Below are positions 50,338 to 58,829 of a DNA stretch of 64,000 nucleotides, one piece after another. Source of the DNA: Actinomycetes bacterium (GTDB lineage: Bacteria > Actinomycetota > Actinomycetes > Propionibacteriales > Propionibacteriaceae). The position numbers were made by a program, and so were the translations under genes. The notes beneath the pieces were generated by a model. The model was given only the letters and a program-made list of their open reading frames with translations. It did not search any database and was not told the origin of the DNA. The DNA is taken from assembly GCA_023458095.1 (NCBI GenBank), contig JAEXAS010000014.1:1-64000 (forward strand). Direction: 5' to 3'. Within the stretch, counting starts at the first letter, position 1. Every line of letters begins with the position of its first letter.

Positions 50338-53183
50338 AGACAATCCGCGGCGTGCTGGCAGCCGTCGGGCTGGTCCTAGCCCTGGTAGCTGCACCCTGGG
50401 CTCTGCTGAGCTGGGGCCGCCTGCCGGCACCCGGTGTGCAGCTCCGCGCTGATGACGGCACCGTCCTGCTGGCCGCCCTCACCATGGTGGGTTGGATGGC
50501 CTGGCTGGCGTTCGCGCTGGCCACCTTGCTGGAAGTCCTCACCGTGATCACCGGACGCCGGCACAGCATTCCCGGGCTCACCACCGTCCAGCACCTGGCT
50601 TCGGGACTGCTGCTGACCGCGCTGGCAGCGCTCCCGGTGTCGACGATGATCTCTTCGGCCCATCCCGCAGAGAAGGTCGTCGCGACCCAGCCACCTCCGC
50701 TCGACTCGCCCGCGACGGCTCCCGTTCCCGGCCCGAGCCCCAGCGAGAATCCCGCTCCTACCCACAGCGCCTCAGCATCGCCCGCACCGGCCACCACGTC
50801 CGCAGCCACGCCCGCAGCGGAGGAGGGGCCGCGCTACGTCGTCCAAGCCGGCGACGACCTGTGGAGCATCGCCGAACGCACCCTGGGCGACGGGCGACAG
50901 TGGCGCAGCATCGCCGCGCTCAATCCCGGCTTGCAGGACCCGCTGCGCGAACTGAGCGTCGGCACCACCCTGACCTTGCCCGCCCAGCCTGCCTCCCTCA
51001 TGGCCGCGAGCGTGCCCAAGCATCCCTCGCGCGTCACCGTCGCTCCTGGTGACACTCTCAGCGAGTTGGCCCTGGAACATCTGGGCAAAGCCTCTCGCTG
51101 GCCGCGCATCGCGAAGGCCAACGCGACGATCACCGATCCCGACCACATCGAGGTGGGCTGGAAATTGACCATTCCAGGCAAGCATCACGACCAGGCGAGG
51201 CCGGCGCAGTCCCAGGCACCACGGGTGGTCCCCGCCGAACCGCCATCGTCTCCCGAACCGCCACAGCTCGGCTCTCGGCACGTCGATCAGGAGCACGATC
51301 CGGCTCCCGAACTCGTCCCCGAACAGGCCCCCGATCCGGATTCAGCCAGCGGTCAAGACGCGCCGCAGCCCGCACTGCCGCTCACCATCGGCACCCTGGC
51401 CGCGACCGCGGTTGTAGGGGCTTTTGAGTTGCGGCGCGCCTTGAAGCTGCGCGAACGACCGCTGGGCCATTGCGAACCCCCGGTATCAGCCGGTGCAGAT
51501 CGGCTGCGCACCGCACTGCTGGACGTGCAGCAACCCGAGGCCATGGAGAGCCTCACCGGGGCACTGCAATTAATCGCCGATCACTGCCACCGTCATCGGC
51601 TACCGGCCCCTGCGTTGGCGGCGGTTCGGCTGTCATCGGCGGGCATCCGATTCGAGTGGGAGTCCGGTGCCGGGGCGCCCCCACCCGGCTTCGACGGTGA
51701 CGAACACTGTTGGAGTCTGCGTCCGGACCTGGTGGTGCTGCCCGACGATCGGCCCTGTCCCTATCCGGCGCTGGTGAGTCTTGGGACCTGCGACGGCGAG
51801 ACTCTGATGGTCGATGCTGAGCGCTCCGGCGTCCTCGGCGTGGCCGGCACCGGCGACCAGCGTCGAGCGGCACTGGCCGCGATGGCCGTCGAGCTGTCCT
51901 GCGCACCATGGAGCGCGGACGCACGCTTGGTCGTCACCGGCACCGACGCCGGGCTGGTGAAACTCACCGGGGAGGACCGTGTTCAGGTCCTCGATCGGGA
52001 CGCCACGTGGAGCCTGTTGCGCACCCAGGTTGCCCGCCGCCGCCGGGCCCTGGGTGCGGAATGCCTCGCCGATCTGCGGGTCGACCCGGAACGTGCCGAG
52101 GCGGTCGCGGCGATGGTTTTCTGCTTCTTCGATGAACTCAGCGAGGCCGAAATCGCCGCCCTGGACGAACTGCTGGGCGGCTCCCCGGTCGGTGTGGCCG
52201 TGATCGTGGCGACCGGCTCGACCGCCCAGGCGCGGTGGGTGGTCGAAGAAGGATCCGGTCAACTGACCGGACGGCTGGCTGGGCAGGACCGGGAGTTGGT
52301 CGCGCACCGCATCTTGGCGCCCGAGCGCGACGCCTTGGCCGAACTGTTCGCCGACCGTGACCTGGTGCCCGCCCCGTGGTGGGGCCCGGACAACGTGTAC
52401 CCGCTACCGCACCGAGATGGGGATGATGTGGACATCGTCAGACTGTTGCAGCCAGCCACCCACCCTCGACTGCTGCTCATCGGCCCGGCCGAGTTGCACA
52501 ATCCCACTGGGCCCGAGCCGTCGCGATCTCGGCAACAGCTCATCGAGTTGTGCGCCTGGTTGGCCGAGAATCCCGGCAGTAATGCCACCCAGATGGCCAC
52601 TGCGCTGTTGATCGCCGAAGGAACCCGTCGCTCCAATCTGAGTCGCCTGCGCGCCTGGCTGGGTAGTGATCCCGACGGGGAGCCCTATCTGCCCGACGCC
52701 TACTCCGGACGCATCAGTCTGCACGCTGCGGTGTCGTCGGACTGGCAACAGCTCCAGCTTCTGCTTCAGCCCGGCATCACCAGGGTCAGTGATCAGGGGT
52801 TGATCGCCGCCTTGGAGCTGGTCCGTGGCGCGCCCCTGGCCGACGCCGCCCCTACCCAGTGGCATTGGGCCGAGGAGATGCGCATCAGCATCTCGTCGAC
52901 GCTGCGCGATGTCGGCGTGGTGCTCACCGATCGAGCCTTGGCCAGTCACGACATCGACCTGGCCCGCTGGGCCGCGTCGCGGGCCTTGGTGGTCGCCCCC
53001 GACGACGAGCTGCTGCTGTGCGCGCGGCTTCGCACCGAGCACCAGGCGGGCAATGCCACCGAAACCGAGCGCCTGGTGAACCAACTCACCCGGCAGGCGC
53101 GGCTACTCGGTGTGGATCTGCTGCCCGAGACCGTCGAGTTGTGCCAACAGGTCGTTGAAGGACGCCTCCGCGCCCGCGCCTGA
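50334..53183 (+). CDS. LysM-domain membrane protein with C-terminal winged-HTH/BTAD region
   Basis: A 949-residue protein at the end of the Tad operon. Order: three N-terminal membrane helices (about residues 5-30, 42-65, 82-105); Pro/Ser/Ala-rich linker; LysM 1 (about 163-216, YVVQAGDDLWSIAERTLGDG); LysM 2 (about 233-285, VTVAPGDTLSELALEHLGKA); acidic Pro-rich linker; one membrane helix (about 345-365); a cytosolic alpha/beta domain; a helical segment IELCAWLAENPGSNATQMAT resembling a SARP winged helix; and a C-terminal BTAD-like helical repeat. It may link peptidoglycan contact outside to gene control or assembly inside. The BTAD part is inferred from layout. Confidence 0.8.
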   Translation: MKTIRGVLAAVGLVLALVAAPWALLSWGRLPAPGVQLRADDGTVLLAALTMVGWMAWLAFALATLLEVLTVITGRRHSIPGLTTVQHLASGLLLTALAALPVSTMISSAHPAEKVVATQPPPLDSPATAPVPGPSPSENPAPTHSASASPAPATTSAATPAAEEGPRYVVQAGDDLWSIAERTLGDGRQWRSIAALNPGLQDPLRELSVGTTLTLPAQPASLMAASVPKHPSRVTVAPGDTLSELALEHLGKASRWPRIAKANATITDPDHIEVGWKLTIPGKHHDQARPAQSQAPRVVPAEPPSSPEPPQLGSRHVDQEHDPAPELVPEQAPDPDSASGQDAPQPALPLTIGTLAATAVVGAFELRRALKLRERPLGHCEPPVSAGADRLRTALLDVQQPEAMESLTGALQLIADHCHRHRLPAPALAAVRLSSAGIRFEWESGAGAPPPGFDGDEHCWSLRPDLVVLPDDRPCPYPALVSLGTCDGETLMVDAERSGVLGVAGTGDQRRAALAAMAVELSCAPWSADARLVVTGTDAGLVKLTGEDRVQVLDRDATWSLLRTQVARRRRALGAECLADLRVDPERAEAVAAMVFCFFDELSEAEIAALDELLGGSPVGVAVIVATGSTAQARWVVEEGSGQLTGRLAGQDRELVAHRILAPERDALAELFADRDLVPAPWWGPDNVYPLPHRDGDDVDIVRLLQPATHPRLLLIGPAELHNPTGPEPSRSRQQLIELCAWLAENPGSNATQMATALLIAEGTRRSNLSRLRAWLGSDPDGEPYLPDAYSGRISLHAAVSSDWQQLQLLLQPGITRVSDQGLIAALELVRGAPLADAAPTQWHWAEEMRISISSTLRDVGVVLTDRALASHDIDLARWAASRALVVAPDDELLLCARLRTEHQAGNATETERLVNQLTRQARLLGVDLLPETVELCQQVVEGRLRARA

Positions 53184-53217
53184 ACCTTCTACAGCCGGCG
53201 CTACCGAGCTGTTCGGC

Positions 53218-54186
53218 TCAGAGCAGGCCCAGCTTCAGGTATTGGGCAACCTGCGCCACGGCCTGCGCACCGCGCACGGTATTGCCGGCGGCATCCAGCA
53301 GGGGCGAGAACCCGCCGATCGCCCCCCGCCCCGGAACGATGGCGACGATGCCGCCACCCAGCCCGGTCTTGGCCGGCAACCCCACCTCGTAGAGCCATTC
53401 ACCGCTGTTCTCGTACAGTCCGGCGGTCAGCATCACCGCCAGCGCCGGTGCACACACCTCGGCGGGAACCACCGCAACCCCGGTGATCGGGTTGCGTCCA
53501 GCGTTGGCGAGGGTGGCGCCCATGACGGCGAGGTCCTGCGCGGTGGTGGTCAGGCAGGACTGGCGGGTGTAAAGCTCGACGGCCTGGAGAGGGCTGTGCA
53601 CCAGCAGGGAGCGTTGTGCCAATGCCTCGGCGAGTTCGTGATTGCGCGCATTGGTGGCCGACACATTGGCGTAGATCATCGGATCCACGCTCAGCGGGCG
53701 ACCGGCGAAGGCACTCAGGCCGTCCAGCAGTGAGCGCCAGCGGGCTTCGAGGTCGGCACCGGGGATTCTGTCGACGGTGGCGATCGCCCCGGCGTTCACC
53801 ATCGGATTGGTGCGTCCATCGGCACCGGTTCGCACGGCAGTCGGATCGTTGTACACCCCGCCGGTGGCGTTGACGCCGATCTCGGCCGCCACCCGCTGTG
53901 CTCCCCGCTGGGCACAGACCAGAGCGAAGGTGAACGGCTTGATCGCACTCATCACCGCGAACTGGGCCGAAGCGTCACCGACCGTCCAGCGGCCCGCCGC
54001 GATGTCTACCGCGCACAGTCCGAACAGCCGCGGATCAACCTCAGCCAACACCGGGTAGATGCTCGGCAACGCCCCCTCGGTGGAGTGGGCGGTACGGCGC
54101 TGCGCGGTATCGAGGGCCTCCTCGATAGCGACCGTGGCTCCCAGCGGGCCGTGGGTGCCCGCAGACGGGGTCAAAGACGTAGTCAT
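53218..54186 (-). CDS. glsA: Glutaminase
   Basis: ATG 54186 gives 322 residues, normal for GlsA; the frame is open upstream but the extension is unlike the family. Serine-dependent beta-lactamase-fold motifs are present: the SxxK in MSAIKPFTFALVC, NPMVNAGAI, YTRQSCLTTTAQDLAVMGAT and GLPAKTGLGGGIVAIVPGRG. The enzyme turns L-glutamine to glutamate and ammonia. A stand-alone gene converging with the Tad operon. Confidence 0.93.
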   Translation of the reverse strand: MTTSLTPSAGTHGPLGATVAIEEALDTAQRRTAHSTEGALPSIYPVLAEVDPRLFGLCAVDIAAGRWTVGDASAQFAVMSAIKPFTFALVCAQRGAQRVAAEIGVNATGGVYNDPTAVRTGADGRTNPMVNAGAIATVDRIPGADLEARWRSLLDGLSAFAGRPLSVDPMIYANVSATNARNHELAEALAQRSLLVHSPLQAVELYTRQSCLTTTAQDLAVMGATLANAGRNPITGVAVVPAEVCAPALAVMLTAGLYENSGEWLYEVGLPAKTGLGGGIVAIVPGRGAIGGFSPLLDAAGNTVRGAQAVAQVAQYLKLGLL

Positions 54187-54330
54187 GGTGGGAATGCTAG
54201 CCACCGCGCGGGAGGCCTGCAGGTGGCTCACCGGCCTGCAGGTGGCTCACCGGGCGGCGGGGAGGAGACGCCGCCGCCCAGTGAGTGGGCCGACCGGGCA
54301 TTCGAGACGGTCGGGGGTCGTGGTGAGAAC

Positions 54331-55581
54331 TCAGCGGTGTTCCAGCAGCACCATCCGGGTGGGCTGCCCACCCACCCGCGTGGACTGAAGCACTCGGCGT
54401 CCATCCAGACTGATCGACAACACGGTCCCGGTGGACGGCACGCTGAGGTAGAGCCGATCCGAGGCCACCGCGAGGTCGGGGTTGGTGGCCTTGGTGGTGG
54501 TCTCCTCCTCAGCCAGCGGGAGTGCGGGCATCACCTTTCGTTCCCGCAGCAGCGCCCCGGACGCCGCGTCTCGCACCTGGAGGTATCCCTGGTAGGTCAA
54601 CACGTACAGCCGCCCGATCTCGGGGGCCAGCGTGGTGGCCAGTTCGTTGCGGTTTGCCCGTCGATTCCCCAGTGGCACCGAGGTCATCGCGACGCGATCA
54701 CCGTCCACAGCGACGCGATCCAGGCTGGTTTTGCCACCGTTGGTGGCCCACAGCACGTCACGATGGGCGGAATCTGTGGCTCCGGCATAGACCGATCCGT
54801 CCCGATCGGCGGTGGGGTAGGACAGCAGGCGGGCAGTTCCGGCCTTCGGGTCGGCGGGAGCGACCAGCATGCCGTTGCTGCAGGCGAAGAACACCGTGTC
54901 GCCATCGGTCGTGGCCGCCCCTCCGTGCAGCCCGGGGCAGCGTCCGTCGCTGGCGATGGTGCGCCCTGAGGCGGTGTCGATGACCGCGGTATTTCCGGCC
55001 GTCGAGCCGACGTGAAGCAGTTCGGAGCCGTCGGCACCTGCCACGGTGACGAAGGTGTAGTGGCCCGGTTGTCCCAGGCTGATGGTCCCGGCATCGATTG
55101 AGCCCAAGCCCGACACGTCAGAGGCCAGGAGTTGGAGCTTGCCGGTGGCCTCCATCGACAGGCCGAGCTTTCCGCGCACCTCGGGCAGGTGCCCGTCATG
55201 CACACCGCCGGCGGACACCGTCGCCCAGGTGCGTGCCACGTAGGGCCTAGCCGCGGTGCCGGTGTTCTGATCGAAGGCCGTGTCGATCATCGTCACGTGA
55301 TCAACATCGGTGTTGCGACCGCGAATGGCGATCGCGGTGTGCCCATCATGGGAGCGGGCCAGGCTGATCGGCGCCGGTGGCGTGGAAAGCCGTTCGCGCA
55401 CGGTGTTGTCGTCCAGCACGATGATGTCACCGTTGGCGCTGTCGGAGATCAGCAGGCGCTGCTTCACCTGCCAGGCTTCCGGTGTTCGTTGGGCACTCTC
55501 GTGGGCGAAGGCTGCGGTCAGGCCGCCGGCCAGCATCAACGGGAGGGCCAGGGTCAGGGTTATCAAAGTGGGACGCTTCAT
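54331..55581 (-). CDS. Secreted beta-propeller protein, AztD-like zinc metallochaperone
   Basis: ATG 55581 gives a clear signal peptide (LITLTLALPLMLAGGLTAAFA) and 416 residues. The mature part has repeated blade-like strands (LLISDSANGDIIVLDDNTVRE, TFVTVAGADGSELLHVGS, LYVLTYQGYLQVRDAASGAL) of a seven-bladed propeller and His/Asp-rich loops (GGVHDGHLPEVRG). A TGAGAATGATTCTCA operator 13 bases before the start suggests control by Zur or a related Fur-family repressor. Zinc-regulated secreted propellers with His-rich loops match AztD, which hands zinc to the AztC binding protein; no aztABC is in this window. Confidence 0.65.
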   Translation of the reverse strand: MKRPTLITLTLALPLMLAGGLTAAFAHESAQRTPEAWQVKQRLLISDSANGDIIVLDDNTVRERLSTPPAPISLARSHDGHTAIAIRGRNTDVDHVTMIDTAFDQNTGTAARPYVARTWATVSAGGVHDGHLPEVRGKLGLSMEATGKLQLLASDVSGLGSIDAGTISLGQPGHYTFVTVAGADGSELLHVGSTAGNTAVIDTASGRTIASDGRCPGLHGGAATTDGDTVFFACSNGMLVAPADPKAGTARLLSYPTADRDGSVYAGATDSAHRDVLWATNGGKTSLDRVAVDGDRVAMTSVPLGNRRANRNELATTLAPEIGRLYVLTYQGYLQVRDAASGALLRERKVMPALPLAEEETTTKATNPDLAVASDRLYLSVPSTGTVLSISLDGRRVLQSTRVGGQPTRMVLLEHR

Positions 55582-55593
55582 GCCCGGTATCTT

Positions 55594-55610
55594 ATGAGAA
55601 TGATTCTCAT
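55594..55610 (-). promoter_or_regulatory. Zur/Fur-type operator
   Basis: ATGAGAATGATTCTCAT is a palindrome around one central base and fits the TGANNATNATNNTCA plan of actinobacterial Zur boxes. It sits 13 bases upstream of the AztD-like start codon, so a bound repressor would block transcription. Zur versus another Fur-family member cannot be settled from sequence. Confidence 0.75.
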
Positions 55611-55652
55611 TTGCAACATCGCCATGCTTGCATCGCGTGATCCCTGCACACA

Positions 55653-55703
55653 AGGAGTTCCGGCGCACGAGGAGTTCCGGCGCACGAGGAGTTCCGGCGC
55701 ACT
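55653..55703. repeat. Three tandem copies of a 17-bp repeat
   Basis: AGGAGTTCCGGCGCACG is repeated at 55653, 55670 and 55687, the last differing only in its final base. The block ends 13 bases before the cobU ATG. Each copy carries an AGGAG ribosome-binding-like core, so copy number might affect cobU expression. Confidence 0.85.
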
Positions 55704-55715
55704 AGGGTTCAAGCC

Positions 55716-56240
55716 ATGGCACGGATCCTGGTCACCGGCGGAGTGCGCAGCGGCAAGTCCCGCTATGCAGAATCGCTGCTTCCCGCCGAGGCGGAGGTCG
55801 TCTACCTCACCCCGGGTTATCCCGCCGACGACGACCCGGAGTGGGCCGCCCGGATCGCTGCCCACCGACTGCGGCGTCCACCGTCGTGGCGGACCGTCGA
55901 AACCGTGGAGTTGGCCACGGCTGTCGCTCAGTCGTCAGCGCCGATGCTCATCGACTGCCTGGGCACCTGGCTCACCCGGTTGATCGATTCCTGGGACGCC
56001 TGGGACGCCACCGACGCCGACCTGGTCGTACGCCTTGGCCACGAAGCCGCCGCCTTGGCCGAGGCGGTCGCGGCCCATCCGCAGGTGGTGATCGTCTCCA
56101 ATGAAGTGGGCTGGGGCGTGGTACCCGAGCATCGCGCGGGCCGCATCTTCGCCGACAACCTCGGACGCATCAACCAGACCATCGCCGAGGTCTGCGATGA
56201 GGTCGTCTTGATGGTCGCCGGACGCCCGGTGCGGGTGTAG
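55716..56240 (+). CDS. cobU: Bifunctional adenosylcobinamide kinase / adenosylcobinamide-phosphate guanylyltransferase
   Basis: A 174-residue CobU: P-loop LVTGGVRSGKSRYAESLLP, the guanylylated His in IAAHRLRRPPSWRTVETVEL, IDCLGTWLTRLI and VIVSNEVGWGVVPEHRAGRI. It phosphorylates and then attaches GMP to adenosylcobinamide, the first half of nucleotide-loop assembly. It is in the opposite direction to cobS and cobT; the repeat block 56250-56600 lies between. Confidence 0.93.
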   Translation: MARILVTGGVRSGKSRYAESLLPAEAEVVYLTPGYPADDDPEWAARIAAHRLRRPPSWRTVETVELATAVAQSSAPMLIDCLGTWLTRLIDSWDAWDATDADLVVRLGHEAAALAEAVAAHPQVVIVSNEVGWGVVPEHRAGRIFADNLGRINQTIAEVCDEVVLMVAGRPVRV

Positions 56241-56249
56241 GGGCAGGAG

Positions 56250-56600
56250 GGCTTCGACAAGCTCAGCCAACGGAGCGTTGCGGCCGGCCATCCCTGCTAG
56301 GCCAGCAACCATCGTGCCGCGGCCTACCCGAACGCCAGCGAGGCTTCGACAAGCTCAGCCAACGGATCGTCGTGCCCGGCCATCCCTGCTAGGCCAACCA
56401 CCATCACACCGCGGCCTAACCAAGCACCGGCGGGGCTTCGACAGGCTCAGCCAACGATGGTTCGTCACCTCAGGCTTCGACAGGCTCAGCCAACGGGCCT
56501 CAACTCCTCCCGTTGGCTGAGCTTGTCGAAGCCTTCAAACGCCGGCACTCCCGCTCACTGAGTTCAGGCCGCAACCCCGTTGGCTGAGCTTGTCGAAGCC
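56250..56600. repeat. Dispersed-repeat cluster with 92-bp tandem unit between cobU and cobS
   Basis: GGCTTCGACAAGCTCAGCCA, continuing ACGG, occurs on the plus strand at 56250, 56342, 56434 (ACAGG variant) and 56473, and inverted at 56510-56533 and 56577-56600. The first three are exactly 92 bases apart, and the bases between also repeat (CCATCCCTGCTAGGCCA in both), so this is a tandem 92-bp unit. Forward and inverted copies can fold into strong hairpins and may terminate both converging genes. This core is a common dispersed actinobacterial repeat. Confidence 0.85.
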
Positions 56601-56638
56601 CTGCCTGGGAGACCTCTCGGCGGCCAGCGGCGGCAGGG

Positions 56639-57403
56639 CTAGCCGAGGGTGGCGCCGACCAACAGCAGCAACGCGGCGACCTCGATCTGGGCGCCCAGCA
56701 CATCCCCGGTGATGCCGCCGAAACGCTTGATGGCGATCATGGCCAGTACCGCCGAGGCCAGAGCGGCCGCCACCACCGCACTGATCGGATACCAGTAGGG
56801 CTGAGCGGCCATGATCGCCGCAGCGGTCACTGCGGCTCCGGCGAGCAGCCAACCCACGATCACCCCGAACAGCGGCACGCTCCCAGCCACCAAGGCCCCC
56901 AAACCCTCCGGACGGGCGGCCGGCACCTCGGTGAGGCAGCCGAACAACAACGCCGCTCGCGATGCCGCCACCACCACAGCCAGATACAGCCAGCCCCACG
57001 GCCGTGCGACGACCGCCCCGGCCGCAACGACCTCGCCGACCAGCACCAGAATCAGTGCGACCACGCCCATCGGACCCACGTCTCCGGCCTTCATGATCTG
57101 CAAGGCGGCTTCGGCTTCCTTGCCACTCCCCAGGGCGTCCACGGTGTCGGCCAAGCCGTCCAAATGCATCGCCCGAGTGCCCAGCACCACCACGGCCACA
57201 CTCACCAATCCGGCCAGGGCCGCCGGCAGCCCCAACAGCACTGCTCCCCAGCCGACCAGCCCAGCAAGCACCGTCACCGGCAGCAGCACGATCGGGGCCA
57301 GCAGCATCGCGCGTCGGGCAACCGGCCTGGTCAGCTCCGCAGGCGGGCGCACCGGAATGACAGTGAGCAGGCCCAGCGCCAATCGGGTTCCGGCGAACAT
57401 CAC
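56639..57403 (-). CDS. cobS: Adenosylcobinamide-GDP ribazoletransferase (cobalamin synthase)
   Basis: A 254-residue membrane enzyme with about six helices and CobS motifs VARRAMLLAPIVLLPVTVL near the start, LGTRAMHLDGLADTVDALGS (the HLDGLADxxDAxG active site), LQIMKAGDVGPMGVVALILV and FGGITGDVLGAQIEVAALLL. It joins adenosylcobinamide-GDP to alpha-ribazole. Its start overlaps the cobT stop (ATGA). Confidence 0.93.
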   Translation of the reverse strand: MMFAGTRLALGLLTVIPVRPPAELTRPVARRAMLLAPIVLLPVTVLAGLVGWGAVLLGLPAALAGLVSVAVVVLGTRAMHLDGLADTVDALGSGKEAEAALQIMKAGDVGPMGVVALILVLVGEVVAAGAVVARPWGWLYLAVVVAASRAALLFGCLTEVPAARPEGLGALVAGSVPLFGVIVGWLLAGAAVTAAAIMAAQPYWYPISAVVAAALASAVLAMIAIKRFGGITGDVLGAQIEVAALLLLVGATLG

Positions 57404-58437
57404 ATCAACTCGCTGAGCTGCGCAATGCCGGTCATGGCAGCCACGGCTGAACGCAGCATCGGCACGGCAAGAACCGCCCCGCTACCCTCGCCGAGCCGCA
57501 TCGAGAAGTCGACCAGTGGCCTTAGCCCCAGGCGGTCCAAGGCCAAGGCTTGCCCAGGCTCCGGCGAACGGTGCCCCGCCTGCAACCAGGCCTTGGTTCC
57601 CGGCGCCAGATCCTCAGCCACCACCGCCTCAGCGGCGGCGATCACCCCGTCCAGCAGGACGGGGACCCCCCGTCGCGCGGAACCGATCATGAAGCCCACC
57701 GCGGCCGCGAAGTCGGCCGACCCGACCGCGGCCAGGCGCTGGATCGGATCGGCCAGCCGCTGACGGCCCGCGCGGGAGAGGGCTGCCTCTACCACCGCGA
57801 CCTTGTGGTCCAACACGGTCTGGTCAATGCCGGTGCCGCGCCCGGTCACCGCGGTGGCCGGGACGTCCAGGGAAGCGGCGATCAAAGCTGCGGCGATGGT
57901 GGTGTTTCCGATCCCCAGGTCGCCGGCGATCAGCAGTTGGGCGCCATCGGTGATCGCCTCCGCAGCGATCTGGTCACCGGCGGCGAGCGCCTGCTCGACC
58001 TCGGCGACGCTCAGCGCGTCAGCCACCTGAATCGGCGCTGAAGATCGCCGTACCTTGAACCGTCCGATATCGGGAAGGTCGGGCAGATCCTCGGCCACGG
58101 AGATGTCATACAACCCGACCCGGACGCCATTGGCCGCTGCCAGGGCGGTTACTCCGGCGTGACCGGTGACGATGCCTCGAACCATGGCGACGGTGATCTC
58201 TGCGGGGTAGGCCGACACTCCGGACTGGGCCACCCCGTGATCACCAGCGAAGACCACCACGCGCACATCATCGAGTTGCCGTGGCGGGCAGATGCCTTGT
58301 ACCGACGCCAACCAGGCACCCAACTCCTCTAGGCCGCCCAGGGCACCCAGCGGCTTGGCCTGGCCGTCGCTGCGTTCGCGGGCAGCCGCATAGGCTGCAT
58401 TGCTCGGTGGACGAACCACCCTGGTCTGACTGGTCAT
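57400..58437 (-). CDS. cobT: Nicotinate-nucleotide-dimethylbenzimidazole phosphoribosyltransferase
   Basis: ATG 58437 gives 345 residues; the longer frame upstream runs into repeats and is not coding. CobT motifs: KPLGALGGLEELGAWLASVQ, VVVFAGDHGVAQSGVSAYP, LLIAGDLGIGNTTIAAALIA, RRGVPVLLDGVIAAAEAVVA, with the catalytic Glu expected near the end. It makes alpha-ribazole phosphate from dimethylbenzimidazole. Transcribed with cobS. Confidence 0.93.
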   Translation of the reverse strand: MTSQTRVVRPPSNAAYAAARERSDGQAKPLGALGGLEELGAWLASVQGICPPRQLDDVRVVVFAGDHGVAQSGVSAYPAEITVAMVRGIVTGHAGVTALAAANGVRVGLYDISVAEDLPDLPDIGRFKVRRSSAPIQVADALSVAEVEQALAAGDQIAAEAITDGAQLLIAGDLGIGNTTIAAALIAASLDVPATAVTGRGTGIDQTVLDHKVAVVEAALSRAGRQRLADPIQRLAAVGSADFAAAVGFMIGSARRGVPVLLDGVIAAAEAVVAEDLAPGTKAWLQAGHRSPEPGQALALDRLGLRPLVDFSMRLGEGSGAVLAVPMLRSAVAAMTGIAQLSELM

Positions 58438-58493
58438 GGGCCACACTCTAGGACCGGCGGAGATCCGTCTCCGCTTTCGTTGTGGCCACGGCT

Positions 58494-58690
58494 CGTGGTT
58501 TCGAGACGGCCCTGCGGGCCTCCTCAACCAGCCGCCTCGACGGGCGGCGAATCTCCGTCGCAAGCATGGTCGAGATGCTCAGCCTGTGAGCCTCCTCAAC
58601 CAGCCGCCTCAGCGGGAAGCGAATCTCCGTCGCGAGCGCGGTCGAGATGGTTAGCCTGCGAGCCTCCGCAACCATCCGATGGGAGTTGGG
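58494..58690. repeat. 72-bp tandem repeat (2+ copies) with GC hairpin, upstream of cobT
   Basis: After GTGGTTTCGAGACGGCCC, whose GGCC and GGGCC can pair, a unit beginning GCCTCCTCAACCAGCCGCC starts at 58518 and again at 58590; a shorter, diverged copy begins at 58662. The spacing is 72 bases each time. No gene is supported here. The GGTTTCGAGACGG...CCTCCTCAACCA core is another dispersed actinobacterial repeat. Confidence 0.8.
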
Positions 58691-58777
58691 CGACGCGGTA
58701 GAACGGGAGGTGGGTGAATCTGGCACCTGCGAGCACGTTGCCGCACGCAGTCCGGCCTGAAGCACCGTTTCCTGAGG

Positions 58778-58821
58778 CAACGTGGGGCGTGGCCACACGA
58801 GCTCGGCCACGCCCCACGTTG
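58778..58821 (-). terminator. 17-bp perfect hairpin after lipoprotein gene
   Basis: CAACGTGGGGCGTGGCC and GGCCACGCCCCACGTTG pair without mismatch around a 10-base loop. The stem starts 8 bases after the stop of the minus-strand lipoprotein. No T tract follows, but the stem is very stable and a transcription end or mRNA-stabilising role is likely. Confidence 0.65.
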
Positions 58822-58829
58822 ATCAGTGA

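Noticed and set aside
55653..55703. CRISPR or attachment site
   Set aside because: The units are directly abutting without spacers, and there is no integrase nearby.
56250..56600. CRISPR array
   Set aside because: Repeats are partly inverted, the bases between them are themselves repeated, and no cas gene is near. A dispersed-repeat expansion explains it better.
55611..58563. Cobalamin riboswitch controlling cob genes or the importer at 7618
   Set aside because: No B12-box-like sequence was found upstream of cobU, cobT or the importer operon.
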